Part shown: piece by piece, positions 1 to 11,609 of the stretch
How positions within the stretch are numbered: the first letter of the stretch is position 1
Layout of the letters: every line of letters starts with the position of its first letter
From: Rhizophagus irregularis
Lineage: Eukaryota > Glomeromycota > Glomeromycetes > Glomerales > Glomeraceae
Direction of reading: 5' to 3'
Length of the DNA: 64,000 nt
NCBI RefSeq assembly: GCF_026210795.1
Contig: NC_089454.1
Span: 2,852,001-2,916,000, forward strand
Made by a program: the position numbers and the translations under genes
Notes under the pieces: generated by a model
Seen by the model: only the letters and a program-made list of their open reading frames with translations
Database searches by the model: none
What the model was told of the DNA's origin: nothing

Positions 1-22
1 TTTTACATAAAGAAAGATAGCC

Positions 23-583
23 ATGTCAACATCAATCGTAATAAACCAGTGCCAAAACTGTAGAGTAATCACTCCAAAAACAGTATATAGAGGATTATCC
101 AGTGTATTATACAGACAGATTATAAAGAAGATTAGTGATGAGAATGACCCTCTACAAGCCTTGGGACTTGCTAGGGATAAGTTAGTTCAGATCATTCGTC
201 GGGGAAGTAATGTGGACTTTACACAATTGTTTACACAAAGACTGGATATGAAAATTATGGATGGAGAGCCATATGAAGATATTAGGAAGTGGCTTCTCGA
301 ACAGCTTATAGCCATAGGTTGTGACAGTGGAGAAATTGCTTTATATCAATTTCTAAGGGATACATATCCAGATGGTATCAACGAGCCATTCACTACATTC
401 TATGAGAACTATGTAAATCATATAAGTAATCCAATGACTAAGAACTTTGCTTCTCGTGCTTTAGGAGCAATAGGGTTGAAGGCTAAGATGTTAAGGATTG
501 ACTTTGAAGGCCGTAAAAAAAGTGCTATGATTCTTAGAGCTTCTGCAGACGAATTACTTGATATTCTCACAAGATACTATTAA
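23..583 (+). CDS. Unrecognised 186-residue protein of the virus-like element
   Basis: This is an open frame of 186 residues. I do not recognise the family. It is mixed alpha-helical in composition, with no signal peptide, no membrane segment and no obvious catalytic motif. Two cysteines near the N-terminus (CQNC) could bind metal. Its end overlaps the end of the packaging ATPase gene on the other strand, a compact arrangement typical of viruses and virus-like elements and rare for host genes in this AT-rich genome. It is therefore assigned to the element by position only. A structural or accessory role is possible but not shown. Confidence 0.4.
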   Translation: MSTSIVINQCQNCRVITPKTVYRGLSSVLYRQIIKKISDENDPLQALGLARDKLVQIIRRGSNVDFTQLFTQRLDMKIMDGEPYEDIRKWLLEQLIAIGCDSGEIALYQFLRDTYPDGINEPFTTFYENYVNHISNPMTKNFASRALGAIGLKAKMLRIDFEGRKKSAMILRASADELLDILTRYY

Positions 584-1790
584 TCCCTACTTGTAATGCT
601 CGATGGTCCATGTGGCTCTTAGAAAAGATCTGTAGAAGGACTTCAATACCTTCTATTATTTGTTTATTATCCAGAGGGCGACTAGACTTCAGGGCTTCAT
701 ATCGAGAGAATAACTCCTTCACATTCTCAGTTTTCAGAGTTTCAGTCTTTGCAGTCCTACCCTGTACTTTTGCTAAGAAATCCTGAAAGTCAGCTCCTAG
801 GGTCTTACCAGAGAGTCCATAAGCTTCCCGAAAGACATATTTAATCCAGGTATCTGTATTCTTGGCTAAGACACCAGGTACAAGTAAATGTTGACGTTCT
901 TTAGGGGATGGAAATACCCGAGCAAATTCAATCAAGTGTCCACCTTTTTTTGCTTCAGATACAGCTTTCTGACCATAGGAACTAAACTTGGATCGAACTG
1001 TGATTGAACTGGGTTCAGACTGAGATCGAACTGGGTTCAAACTTGGTTCAAACTGAGATTGAACTGAGATCGAACTAGGATTGAACTGAGATTGCTCTGT
1101 GATAGAACTGAGACTAGTATCCCATCTTACTCGAATGGACAGTGGATCACTTTTGGACCGTCTAAGATCAAACACTACAAATTCACGTTGCAGAGTAAGA
1201 TCATCAATTACTGGTGCTAATGACTCTGATTCTTCTGTATATAGGCGGATGATTCTCTTGGTATCTGTAAGGCTCCCATGACCTCCATGCAGTGAGATGT
1301 AGTTAACATTTTCTCGAATAGCCTTAGGAATGGCAAAGAATCTTTGGGTTACATAAATACATGAAATATTTTTGTGTCGTCCATGTGTAAAGTAACCAGT
1401 GATGAGATCCTGGATTTTTTTAGGTGCATTTATCAGATCCTCGAAGATTACCACAGTAGCTTGAGTAGGGTTGAAAGAGTCAATCTCTGGAATCTCACTA
1501 TGAGTTACTGCAGTGAATGGGATTTTCTCCTCTTCGAAAAAATCATGTACAACTGCCCACTTCGGCTCGTCAAGATATCTGCCAACTAAAAGTACTGCAT
1601 CACATAGTACATACCGATTACCATCCTCCTTTGCTTTCTTGTCACTCATTAACAAATTAATGATCATAGTTGTCTTACCTGAGTCTGAGCTACCTGCTAC
1701 GGCTAATCGAAAGGGCCATGATGGAGCAAACTCATTGCCTTGTCTTGAGTCGGTCATGTACTCGTCCAAATTGTATACATAAAGATCCAT
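567..1790 (-). CDS. A32-like DNA-packaging ATPase of the virus-like element
   Basis: This 407-residue frame has a P-loop GSSDSGKT at residues 33-40 and a hydrophobic strand ending in FED (ATVVIFEDL) near residue 115 that fits Walker B. A later YVTQRF motif fits the sensor region. This order is that of the FtsK/HerA-type ATPases that pump DNA into capsids in poxviruses (A32), Polintons and related elements. Residues of about 230-275 are an imperfect run of short units ending in QSQFEPS-like words, matching a short tandem DNA repeat at about 990-1110. The C-terminal third is not recognised. The frame looks whole. It starts about 30 bases from the divergent coiled-coil gene, so the two could share a promoter region. 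Confidence 0.65.
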   Translation of the reverse strand: MDLYVYNLDEYMTDSRQGNEFAPSWPFRLAVAGSSDSGKTTMIINLLMSDKKAKEDGNRYVLCDAVLLVGRYLDEPKWAVVHDFFEEEKIPFTAVTHSEIPEIDSFNPTQATVVIFEDLINAPKKIQDLITGYFTHGRHKNISCIYVTQRFFAIPKAIRENVNYISLHGGHGSLTDTKRIIRLYTEESESLAPVIDDLTLQREFVVFDLRRSKSDPLSIRVRWDTSLSSITEQSQFNPSSISVQSQFEPSLNPVRSQSEPSSITVRSKFSSYGQKAVSEAKKGGHLIEFARVFPSPKERQHLLVPGVLAKNTDTWIKYVFREAYGLSGKTLGADFQDFLAKVQGRTAKTETLKTENVKELFSRYEALKSSRPLDNKQIIEGIEVLLQIFSKSHMDHRALQVGINSIL

Positions 1791-1821
1791 TTGAATTTTA
1801 TTCTAATTTAGTTTAAATACT

Positions 1822-2619
1822 ATGTCGACATCAACACCAATTCCAGTTTATACTCCTTCAGAACCTACTGGACCGCCTCCTGCACACTTGGTCAATGAAA
1901 AAGACGATGATGAATTAGTTAGAATACTAAAGGCTCATGCAAATTTATTGACTACCAGGGGTTGTTTAACTGTTGATTCAGAGATACAGGAGGCAAATAA
2001 TCAAATCAAACATATTATTAATATATTAATGTATCGCTGTAAAGCAAAACATGGAGAACTTGGTATTACAAAAGATTTGTTAGTTTTTGCACAAGGTAAG
2101 ATAAATGCATTTGATGAAACGTTTACTAATTTAGAACGTCAATTAGTTATTATACGTGCTGCCAATGATAATTTCATAGAAGAAAACCATAACCTGCAAA
2201 GAAATTATGATACTATGGTAGAGCTTCGTCGACGGGCTATAGGTGAACGTAATCAGGCACGACATGAACGTAATGTATTACAAGCAGATTATACTCAAGC
2301 AGTAAGGGATCATAATGAGGCTCAAAATGCTGTGAATCGTGGTAATATCCTTTTAAATCATTGGCGGCTGAGGGCTACTCGGACTGGAGGACAACTTGTA
2401 TTGGTTAATGCGCAACTTGGACAGGTTAATGCACAGCTAGCACATGCTAATAATAGGGTGCGTTTTGGGATTCAGATATTAGGGAGACTTAGGAATAGAC
2501 TTTTCCAACAGATAGCTGCTCTTAGAATTCAGGTACAATGGTTTCAAATTAGACAATTGAACCCTCCTCCACCTCTTTTAAACAATCCACTAGAGACGAT
2601 ATGGCTACCACTGCGATAG
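1822..2619 (+). CDS. Coiled-coil protein of the virus-like element
   Basis: This is a 265-residue frame with a proline-rich N-terminus and then a long stretch (about residues 95-245) rich in Leu, Arg, Asn and Gln with heptad-like spacing, which suggests an elongated coiled coil. It overlaps the start of the Gag-like gene by about 19 bases, so the two may be translated from one message. No enzyme motif is visible. In position and character it resembles the coiled-coil partner that often precedes Gag in Rhizophagus retroelement fossils; that comparison rests on general familiarity, not a search. The frame looks whole. Confidence 0.45.
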   Translation: MSTSTPIPVYTPSEPTGPPPAHLVNEKDDDELVRILKAHANLLTTRGCLTVDSEIQEANNQIKHIINILMYRCKAKHGELGITKDLLVFAQGKINAFDETFTNLERQLVIIRAANDNFIEENHNLQRNYDTMVELRRRAIGERNQARHERNVLQADYTQAVRDHNEAQNAVNRGNILLNHWRLRATRTGGQLVLVNAQLGQVNAQLAHANNRVRFGIQILGRLRNRLFQQIAALRIQVQWFQIRQLNPPPPLLNNPLETIWLPLR

Positions 2620-3677
2620 GATTGCCGATTTTTGAGGGTAAAGCTACTGATGATATTGATACATTTGTTAGGCTTTATATGGGTTATCTTGATACTATTA
2701 ATCTTAACCCATACGCTGCTGGAGGGCCACCAGAGTCTTGGAAAAGAGCTATGGGTATACTTAGAAGCTGCATGGCTGGTGAAGCGGCTGAATGGTTTGA
2801 TCGAGAAATTACAGGAAAAAATTGGGAACTTTCTGGTATCACTTCAAGAGGTGGAGCTAATTTAGCTGCTTTTGTAGCATTAGTAATACCAGAAGGTGCA
2901 GGAGGACCAAATGCAGGTACCTATGTAAATGGGTCTGAAGCACATGTTTATGCTACAGATGCAGCTAATGCATTAGTAACTATTAGAGCAGCATTTATTC
3001 CTACCCATGATTTAATAGGTGGAGATAAAGCTTGGAGAAGAGCTGGTGCTCGTCCGACAGATAGAGTTGCTCCAGCTACTGCAGATGCTGGTGTTGCTGC
3101 TGCTAATAATCATCCTATAGTTTTTCCAGGTATTAAACTTAACCAGGCGCTTTATTGGCTTAGAACACAATTTCCAACTATTTTAGATGAAAAGAAACGT
3201 ATCCGTTTTAACAGTCTTTATCAGGAAAATGAGCCAGTTGATGCATTTTATAGAACTGTAAAGAGGGCTGGAAAATTACTAAAACTAACTGATGATCTTA
3301 TTATCAACCAGTTCTTTAGAGGTCTTTCGGCTGATAATATTTTTGAAGCAGAAAGGTTTAGTAATCTTAATCCTGATGACTTGGTTAAACATCTGAGAAA
3401 TTTAGAACGGAGAAGGGCTGAAATGCGCTTGGGGTTACAAGATAGAAATCGACGACTTCAAGCAGATTACAGTGATGTAACTCAACCTCCGTTAGGAAAA
3501 CAGGAACCTGTCGTACTGACATCAAAGTCATCTGGGGTTACTCAAGAACAATTACAAGAGTTACTTAAGGCTCAAGCTGAGGAACTTACCAAGAATTTTC
3601 AGGTGCAATTTAAACAATTACAGGCTCGGCCAGTTCGTAATCCACCAGTCTATAGACAGCAGATTAAACCTGTTTGA
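2601..3677 (+). CDS. Retrotransposon-type Gag protein
   Basis: This 358-residue frame carries the features of the Ty3/gypsy-type Gag core. The N-terminus has a segment on short solvent-exposed helices (FVRLYMGYLDTINLNP). A tryptophan-containing AAEWFD motif follows near residue 60. The second half matches the retrotransposon gag domain, with motifs such as VDAFYRTVKR and INQFFRGL and then an ER-rich helix. A glutamine-rich tail follows. Downstream DNA up to about 4.9 kb is related to a protease region but is broken. The protein would form the capsid shell of the element. It lies next to a DNA-packaging ATPase, which is unusual for a retroelement. Confidence 0.6.
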   Translation: MATTAIGLPIFEGKATDDIDTFVRLYMGYLDTINLNPYAAGGPPESWKRAMGILRSCMAGEAAEWFDREITGKNWELSGITSRGGANLAAFVALVIPEGAGGPNAGTYVNGSEAHVYATDAANALVTIRAAFIPTHDLIGGDKAWRRAGARPTDRVAPATADAGVAAANNHPIVFPGIKLNQALYWLRTQFPTILDEKKRIRFNSLYQENEPVDAFYRTVKRAGKLLKLTDDLIINQFFRGLSADNIFEAERFSNLNPDDLVKHLRNLERRRAEMRLGLQDRNRRLQADYSDVTQPPLGKQEPVVLTSKSSGVTQEQLQELLKAQAEELTKNFQVQFKQLQARPVRNPPVYRQQIKPV

Positions 3678-4435
3678 CCAAAACTACAGAGACGTGTTGT
3701 TCAGGATCCTCAGGATCCTGATTGGGATGATGGTTATGTAGATCATGATGTTGGTGATGACCCTGATGCTCCTGAATGGACTTTGGATGATCATCAACAT
3801 GCTATTGATCTTATTATGGGATATAAACGTGGGATGTCTAAAATACTTACAAATCAACTTCAGAAGGCTAAAGATAGACGTGATGATCTGGATTTGGCCC
3901 GAGCAATGAGAAACCTCAATCTTAATGATGATGCTATGGACATTGATACTGCGAGTTTTGGTGAAAAGGTAGAATTGAGAGAAAAAGATGGTGATGTCTA
4001 TATGGTTCGTGTTGGGTCAAAAAAAAAGTAGGTTCGAGTATCTCAAAACTTCTTAAGTCGTCCCCAAATAAGACAGCAGTTAGCTCTTCTAGTGTGCCAT
4101 TGAAAGGCAAAGCAACCCCTGTTAAGATTCCTGTGAAAGTTACTGGTAGTAAGTCTACACCTGCAAAAGCTGTTACTAAGAATGACTTATTAAGCCTGTT
4201 AAGGTCTGCAGACTTTAGGAAATTACTCCGTGAGATTCTTCAGGAGGAGTTGTTGTCTGCTAGAAAAGTCACAGAGATTCCGGAGAACCTAGTTGAGGAG
4301 GAACAAGAAGAGGATATCAGGGTAGATGATCCTATGGATATTGACATAGCTCGTTTAGAGAATACTAAAGATCTTTTAGCACTGGATGGGGAGGTTAATG
4401 GAATAGCAATTCAGTGTTTAGCAGACATTTGTGCT

Positions 4436-4679
4436 TAAGGTTGCTTGTCTAAACCTCTTCAAAATCCTACGATTAGTTTCGTCAAAATTTTACTATAGAT
4501 TTATTATAGTTTCGGCAGAGTTTTGGCAGTTTCGGCATTTATAATAAGTTTCGGCAGTTTCGCCATTCTCCAAAGTTTCGCCAGTTTTTTAATATAACTT
4601 TAATATAGTTTCGGCAGAATTTCACTTTTCGGCGAAACGCTATCTTGCCTAAACCCCTAGGTTTCGGCAAGCAACCTTA
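4436..4679. repeat. MITE inserted in the protease region of the fossil element
   Basis: The ends are inverted repeats: AAGGTTGCTTGTCTAAACCT on the left and, on the opposite strand, AAGGTTGCTTGCCGAAACCT on the right. They are flanked by an 8-base target duplication with one mismatch (TTTGTGCT and CTTGTGCT). The interior contains several copies of GTTTCGGCAG. With no coding capacity and about 244 bases, this is a non-autonomous DNA transposon. The 8-base duplication fits hAT or Mutator-like transposition. Confidence 0.75.
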
Positions 4680-5031
4680 CTTGTGCTAATGCGTCTTTTA
4701 TTCAGAGAGAAGCTGCTGAGGAATTAGGGTTGAATATTGACAAGAGTATTACATACAACATATCTGGTGCTTCAGGAACAGGTAGGACATTCGGCATGGT
4801 AAAGGGAGTGTCAATCAAACTTACCCCTGATTATGCTATCACTGAGGATCTTGCAGTTTTAGATGGATACAAGCATAGGGAGATTGGGTTAAGCTGAACG
4901 TGTCTGAAACGTTACAATTATGATGTCCATGAATCACGTGAACATATAGCCTTTACCTGTGATGGGAAGAATGTTTTTATCCCAATAGTTCCTGATGCTA
5001 ATCGAGGGGCTCCTCCTCATCAATAAACATA

Positions 5032-6362
5032 ATGAGTCAACTTAATGATAATTGTTTTTATGAAATTTTTAAAAATTTAGATGTTAATTCCTTATATTCA
5101 TGTTACTCGTTTCTCGCTTGTAGTGTTCAATTTCTGTAAGACTTTTGTGGAGGAATAGATTGGATTATAAAACATTACTATCTTGCCTTCCAAATGAATC
5201 AATGGATATTTTGCGTGCTAATAATATTTTAGTCCCAACTTTAAAAACTCCCTTCGTTAATTATGCATTATTCTGCAAAAAATTCTTACTTGATGAATTT
5301 TTCCATTCTGGTATTAAAAAAATTTTTAATAATGAATCGAGTGATGAAAAGTTACGTATTGTATCAAATGAGATATTAAAATTACTTGTGAACCAAGTAT
5401 CCTTAAAAGAATTATATGTATACGATTTAGGATACTTACTTGGATTCATTAGTTAGGGTAAACACTTTCTTACAAGACCTTGAAGAATTTTATTGCCATT
5501 CAAGTCTCCTTCATATTTTTATAACCAACTATCACAAATATGTCACAAAATACGAGTTTTGGATGTGACATTAGTTGTTTCTACTTCAGATAGATTGGCT
5601 GACTTTATCTCTGTTCAAAGAAATTTGGAATAACTAAGTGTTTGGCAATTCGAAAAATTAGAAAATGAAAACAGATTTTTCAGTAGTATTCCTCATTCAA
5701 TTATTGAATTAACTATTTCTGGAATTAATATTGATAATTTGTATTCACTTTTGAACAATTTTAATGAATTGAAAAAACTTAATTTATCACTTATGAGTGA
5801 AAGTAATTATAATAAATTTAATGAACTGAATTTATCAAAATTAGAAGTATTGATATTTAATAATGATGTTATTCAACCAACAAATAATACATTAATTAGA
5901 TTTTTAGATACCCATGGAACTAATATAAAAAAAATTTCTATTTAAAAATAGTGATAATTTATTAAATAATTATATTGCTCAGTCATGTCAAAATATTAAG
6001 GAAATTTACACCGGACTAGATAGTCATACTAATCTAGAAATATTTGAAATGTTTATTAAAGAATTACAATATTTGGAAAGTATTAAAATAAATTAATATT
6101 TAAATGAAAAAGAATTATTTGAAATTATCAAAAGAAAATTTTTATAAAATAGAATTTGAAGTATTTAGATAATGCAATATCAACATTACTTACAGCTGAC
6201 TTAAATACTTTCATTTTAGATTGGAAAGAAAGGAAATCGCACAAACTTTCCATTATCTTTGATAATACAACTTTGAGTAGTGAAAATATGGATGTACTTA
6301 ATGAATATACCAATTTAGGTATTATTAATTATATAGTAAAAAAACCAAGATTATTATCATAG
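5032..6362 (+). pseudogene. F-box/LRR-type protein, decayed copy
   Basis: The start MSQLNDNCFYEIFKNLD is the typical opening of the large Rhizophagus F-box family, and the segment DYKTLLSCLPNES and the ending VKKPRLLS also match that family. F-box proteins pair with Skp1 and cullin to choose targets for ubiquitination, with leucine-rich repeats as the target-binding part. The full length expected (about 450-500 residues) fits the span, but the frame is broken: a shift near 5135 after the F-box, stops near 5455 and 5630, and further shifts near 5945 and 6095. No single long frame remains. The second F-box copy close by on the other strand is a likely relative. Confidence 0.7.
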
Positions 6363-6675
6363 TTATTTATTAGACATTGTAATCCATTTGTTTCTTTTGA
6401 AGCAAAATAATATATGAAAAAAAGAAGCAATAATAGTTCTTTTTTATTTTTTATTAAAATAAAAATGTATATATATATAAATAAAATTTTTTACTTATTT
6501 GTAATTATCACATTGAATTACTGTTATAAATTCCTTTGAATGCTTTTTATTTTATTATATACAGTATAACTTAACTTAAAAAGCACAATAATAATTTTTT
6601 TCTTCTAAAATCCATGTATAACTTTTAAGTATTGAAAAAAATTTAGTAAAGAAAAATTTATTCCTATAAAATTAT

Positions 6676-8198
6676 TTAATATCTGTTTGATAATTGATTT
6701 ATTACAATACTATCGTATTTATATAAATTATCTATAGGTTTATTAACTAACTTAATAGTACCTAATTCAGTATACTTTTCAATTACCTTTATATTTCCAT
6801 CATTCTCAATAAAAGTATGATAGCCAGTAATAACCAAAGAAAGTGGTTTCTGTGGTACACGACTTTTCCAACTTTCTAAAAGTAATTCTAATTCTTCTGG
6901 AACTAATGATGTTTTTGCTTTTTCATTATAATAATATAATTTTAGTTCATGAAAGTTTTTAGTCGTATATTTGACAACATACTCAAATAAGAATTTCTCA
7001 TTGAATTTAAATCGTGATAACAAATTCTAATACTTTCTAAAAATGGAAAGGCTTTAAAAAAATTACGCAATACGCCTAAATCATTATTTGTAAGGTTTGT
7101 TTTAAGAATTCTAATACTTTTACAATATATACATATACTCCTCTTATTTCTTCCATTATTTTCCAAGAATTCATTTAATCTATTCGTACTAAGATAGTTA
7201 TTTAAGTTAGTAAATGCTTTTTCATAACATTCACGATCGTTAGAATTTTTAAATCGGTCGAAAACAAGGTCATAATTAAATATCCAAAGATCATAATTAT
7301 TACAATATAATTTGAGTTCTTGTAAATTTGAGAGATTAGTATTAAGTATAAACTAATAAAAAATTTAAATTTTTATTTATCCCATGATAAGTAAAATTGA
7401 TCAAAGTATTAGGAATTCTTGTTAGCAAATCATTTAAATTGTCTACCTCGTATCGTAACTGTAACATGTACAAGTTCTTTAGATTTTTCTGAACAGAAAT
7501 TAAATCTATTAATTCTTTTGAAATATCTACTGTTGTCAAACTTATTTTTAATGTTTGTATAGTATGACATATTTGAGATAACCGATAAAAAAAATTCAGG
7601 ATAAGTATCTGAGTAACAGTAGAATTCTGAGATTATTTAACATCCTATCTCTTAATTCGGTGAGAATCTTCATAATGTTCTCAGGTGAAAATTTAGGAGT
7701 CTTCAAAGGTGGAACTTTTGTATTTCCATATCTAAAAGGTTTCATATGTCTAAAAGAAAACTTCATATCTTTGTTCTCAGGTATAAATTCTGTAATAATT
7801 AATTTTCTCAAAGAAATTATTTGACTCATAAGAAATCTAAATATTTCCTGTGTTATGTTATCTTTTGAACTTTGAATTGAAACAAATTGTTGTTTTTTAA
7901 GAAGTCGTTCAATATTAATATCGATCTCATGAAATGATACAGATTTACAAAATGTTACATAATTAAATAATAGAGGTTTTGAAGTTAAGATTAAAATTCC
8001 ATTTTCAAATAAAATCTTCTTTGATTTATTTGGAAAGCAAATTATTAAAGTACGATAATTTCTGATACTTCTCCATAGAATCCTGACAGAAACTGCACAC
8101 CAAAGATGATTGACTAATAAGCATGAATACAAAGTATTTTTATTATTATCTAAATATTCAAAATTTTCGTTGAGGCAATCAGCATGAAGTTGTGACAT
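6676..8198 (-). pseudogene. F-box/LRR-type protein, decayed copy
   Basis: The N-terminal 200 residues (MSQLHADCLNENFEYLD, then SCLLVNHLWCAVSVRILW) are a clear F-box and its usual extension. The family signature around FYCYSDTYPEFF appears in the next frame after a shift near 7630. A further frame change lies near 7350, and the C-terminal part (IINYT-like region, then VITGYHTFIENDGN) lies in a third frame and ends at 6676. The total span of 1.52 kb fits the intact family length, so loss was by small indels, not by large deletion. It is probably non-functional, or produces only the N-terminal F-box part. Confidence 0.75.
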
Positions 8199-9806
8199 TT
8201 TGAACCTTTTAATTAGTAGTATAACGAATTAATTGACTAAAAGCGAGTAGTGAATTTGGCATGATATATATATATTTGGCATGATATATTCTTGATTTGT
8301 TGTAAACTGATTACAATTATGGTATCAGCATTTTAAATAATTATAATACACGGTTTTAAATTTTATTATTATTTAGTTTCTTATAAGTAACAAGTTCATC
8401 AATGTCAATTTATTTAAATTAAATAGTATTTTTTTTTTCATTAAAATTTAAAAGCAACAAATAATGCTCCAATATAAAAAATTAATAAAATAAAATATAC
8501 TTACGTTAAAATTATTTCAAAAACGGATGGAATAATATTTGGTTTATTAAATATTATCATATTAATTTCCTTTTTCATCTAATTAACAGAAAGTACACTT
8601 TTGAAATAACGAGCAGTTAAATTAAGCGAATATGCACGAAACTCCTGTATTTTGTTTTCACAAACTCGAATAATAGCGTCTTAATCGTCAGCATTGCTTT
8701 AACGTCATGGGGGGACCTTTAAAAAAAAAAAAACTTTAATTTTCATTTCCAATCTTTAAAATAAAAAAAAAGAAGTAAAGTTCGTTATATTTGCACATCA
8801 GAAATTGATTGACATGTATCATATGACTGCTATTCATTTTACGGTAAAAATCCTATGACGTAATTAGTTCATCAGTATATATTGATCTGTCATCTGTGTC
8901 GAAATAAAATAATTTTTTTAAACTCAATAACATAATTATAAATTTCTTGTGTAGCTTCAACGACCATAACGTGATTATTTTCAAAAAAATTTTTTTTTTT
9001 CTTATCAAACTCTTTTGTGATGAAATTTTTTTTCAAAGAAATGAAAGAATTTCTTAATTATAATTATATTATTCAATTTTATTATTCATCAGATAAACTT
9101 ATTTTAATATTTTAATGTAATAATATAAATAATAAAAATGTTAAATATAAAATTAAATATATACGTAATAAAATTTATAATTTTTAAATAATTTCTTACT
9201 TTTCTTTTTCTATTAGAAAAAAAATACGAATATAAAAATCGTTCAAACCTTAATATAAATAAGTACAATATAAAAATTAGAAAGTATCACATTAAATATT
9301 TTAAAAAAAAGTTGTTTTCTTATTGGTTTTTATGTACATTAAGTGTATTTTAAAAGTATAATAAATAATGAATGTCACCCTTTATATTATCTCCTACGCT
9401 TAAAAAGGTTTGGTAACGTTTGTTAATTTAAAAATATAGGAAAGCAAATTAAGATATAATTTAATATTCAAATAACAAATTTTTTAGTGCTACATTTCAC
9501 TTATCAACAAAATTAGTAGACTTTTAATAAATTTTAATTATTGGAATGATCTAGGAAATGGAAACCGTTATTAAGTCCGAAGTGCTGTTTAAAATTTGAT
9601 TGTTGTATTTCGTCACGTGTCAGACGGACATCCGCCGGACATTTGTATCACATTCGTTACACTTCGGACTAATAAAATTTATAGTATGACAATCCATGTT
9701 GATTGTGTCCTTTTTTATCTTCATTGAAAAGTAACGCCAATTTTTTTTTAAAAAAATTCTTTTTCGCAAATTTGAAGCAAAATACTAACAGAACATAAAT
9801 TTAAAA
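8199..9806. other. Gene-free AT-rich spacer
   Basis: No coding region is supported. It holds a short direct repeat of GGCATGATATAT near 8257-8290, many A/T homopolymers, and the upstream region of the kinase gene at its right end, including a CACGTG hexamer and a poly-A/poly-T run just before the start codon. Confidence 0.6.
9614..9619. promoter_or_regulatory. CACGTG E-box-like hexamer upstream of kinase gene
   Basis: CGTCACGTGTC lies about 190 bases before the start codon of the kinase gene. CACGTG is the classic binding site of basic helix-loop-helix factors. Similar TCACGTG words lie upstream of other genes in this window. Function is inferred only. Confidence 0.3.
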
Positions 9807-11609
9807 ATGAGCTTTATTAATGAAAACGAAGTAGTAGCCGAATTTAATGAATTAAATATTTCTGATAAAAATCCAAATTCATCAAAAATTAATCATGAAA
9901 ATTGTTATGACCCAGATAAGAAAAAATTTTGGTGTAAAGAATGTGTTCCTCATTGCATAATTGAAGGATGGACCAGTGGAAATGATGATATTGATAATCT
10001 TATCAAGGATTCGATTTATAATGTACGTTCGAAATATATTGGTCATGATAAATATTGTCCATCATTTCTTGAATGGGTTCCATTTGATAGATTTGAAGAT
10101 ATGAAACAAATAGGTGAAGGTGGATTTGCGAAAGTATATTCTGCAACTTGGATTGATGGTATAGCAAAATACATTAAAGTTGATGGAAATTGGATAAAAA
10201 AAGAACCTGAATCCGTACAAGTTGCCTTGAAAAGGCTAAATGGATCACATAATATGTCAGCTGATTTTTTAAATGAGGTAATTTTCACATGACATGTACC
10301 TTTTTAATTTTAAAAAAAATATTAAAATTTATTTAATTTACTTTAATTTGAATAATAATGGCTTAAAACACATTGGAAATTAAATTGCTTACAAGACACT
10401 TCTTTAAAATTTTATGGAATAACTAAAGATCCAGTAACCAAAGAAATTATGATTATTATGCAATATGCAGATGGTGGAAATTTGAGAAATGTTCTTTCAA
10501 GTAATTTTAACAAAATTTTATGGGGAAAGAAAATTGATTATTTATACTTTTCAGCAATGGACCTTAATTATTTACATGAATTAGGATATTTTCATAAAGA
10601 TTTTCATAGTGGAAATATATTAGATTTTGGTGGTGTTTCTTATATTTCAGATTTTGGATTTTCTAGACCATCAAATGAACAGGAATCATCAGATAGTAAT
10701 AAAATAGTTGGTGTGTTGCCATATATTGCCCCAGAAGTTTTAAATGGAGAACCATATACATTATCTTCTGACATTTATAGCTTTGGTGTAGTTATGGCTG
10801 AATTATCATCTGGAAAACCTCCTTTTTATAAAAGAAAACATGATGGTGACTTAGCATTAGAAATATGTAATGGACTCAGACCAGAATTTGGAACAGGAAC
10901 TCCTGAAATTTATAAGAAATTAGCTCATAGATGTATGAATTCTAATACAAATCAAAGACCAACAGCCAATGAATTAGAAGAAATATTATTATGTTGGGTG
11001 AATTATGATAATAATGAAAATTATGGATATAAAGAAGAAGAAGTTAGAGCTGTATTTGAGGAAGCTGATAAAGAAATACCTAATATTTCAACCTTATATG
11101 AAAAAAAACCTGATGCTATTTATACTAGTAGAGTATTTACATTTAAAAATTTGTCAAAACCCATTAATTCATCTTTTATTGCTACAACATATCTTAATGA
11201 AGAAAATAATGAAGGTATTACATTTTACTATATTATATTTTTTAAATTTTATTAAATAATTAAAACTTTAATTAATTAATAGGTTGTCAAGATTCTCAAT
11301 TAATTAACTTAGAGGTTTCTAGCACATCAAAGTTAGAAGGTAAATACAATCTATTATATATTTGTGATATTATTTTTATGATGTAAAATAAAAAACTAAT
11401 TCACTAATGTTTTATTTTAAACTTTATTTATTTATTTATTTTATAGTTTAAACACATTTTTATGATATGATTTTACATAAACTATATTTGAATGAATGAT
11501 ATGTTCAAATTTTTAATAAAAAAAAATGGAATATCAGCGATTATTGGAATAAGTCAAATAATTTTTTTTATTTTCAGAAGTGAAGAGAAGGACTATACTT
11601 ATATGCTAA
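9807..11609 (+). pseudogene. Protein kinase (TKL-like Rhizophagus family), first intron lacks acceptor
   Basis: Exon 1 (9807-10277) gives the family leader, C-x2-C (WCKEC), then GWTSGNDDIDNLI, the glycine loop IGEGGFAKVY and the lysine strand VALKRL. Exon 2 (from about 10362) gives hinge, HKDFHSGNIL, DFG in YISDFGFSR, and APE. It splices at 11214 to 11283 (CQDSQLINLEVSS) and again at about 11341 to 11578, ending with a stop at 11609. All catalytic motifs are intact. The donor GAG|GTAATT at 10277 is good, but the expected acceptor before CTTAAAACACATTGG reads TGG, and no AG exists anywhere in that intron. The next AG, at 10394, gives a frameshift. I therefore call it a recent splice-site pseudogene; a sequencing error is the alternative. 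Confidence 0.75.

Larger units (their letters stand above)
1..4900 (+). mobile_element. Fossil virus-like element with Gag, protease and A32-type ATPase parts
   Basis: This is a compact block of four open frames with tiny gaps or overlaps: two frames meet tail to tail with about 17 bases in common, two start head to head about 30 bases apart, and two overlap by about 19 bases. Parts seen are an A32-type packaging ATPase (minus strand), a coiled-coil protein, a retrotransposon-type Gag and, further on, a region resembling an aspartic protease. I see no reverse transcriptase and no long terminal repeats, and the left end lies outside the window. The Gag/protease part is broken, with a few breaks, and holds a small DNA element. 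The ATPase and coiled-coil frames look whole. The age is moderate. It may be two neighbouring elements rather than one. Confidence 0.6.
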
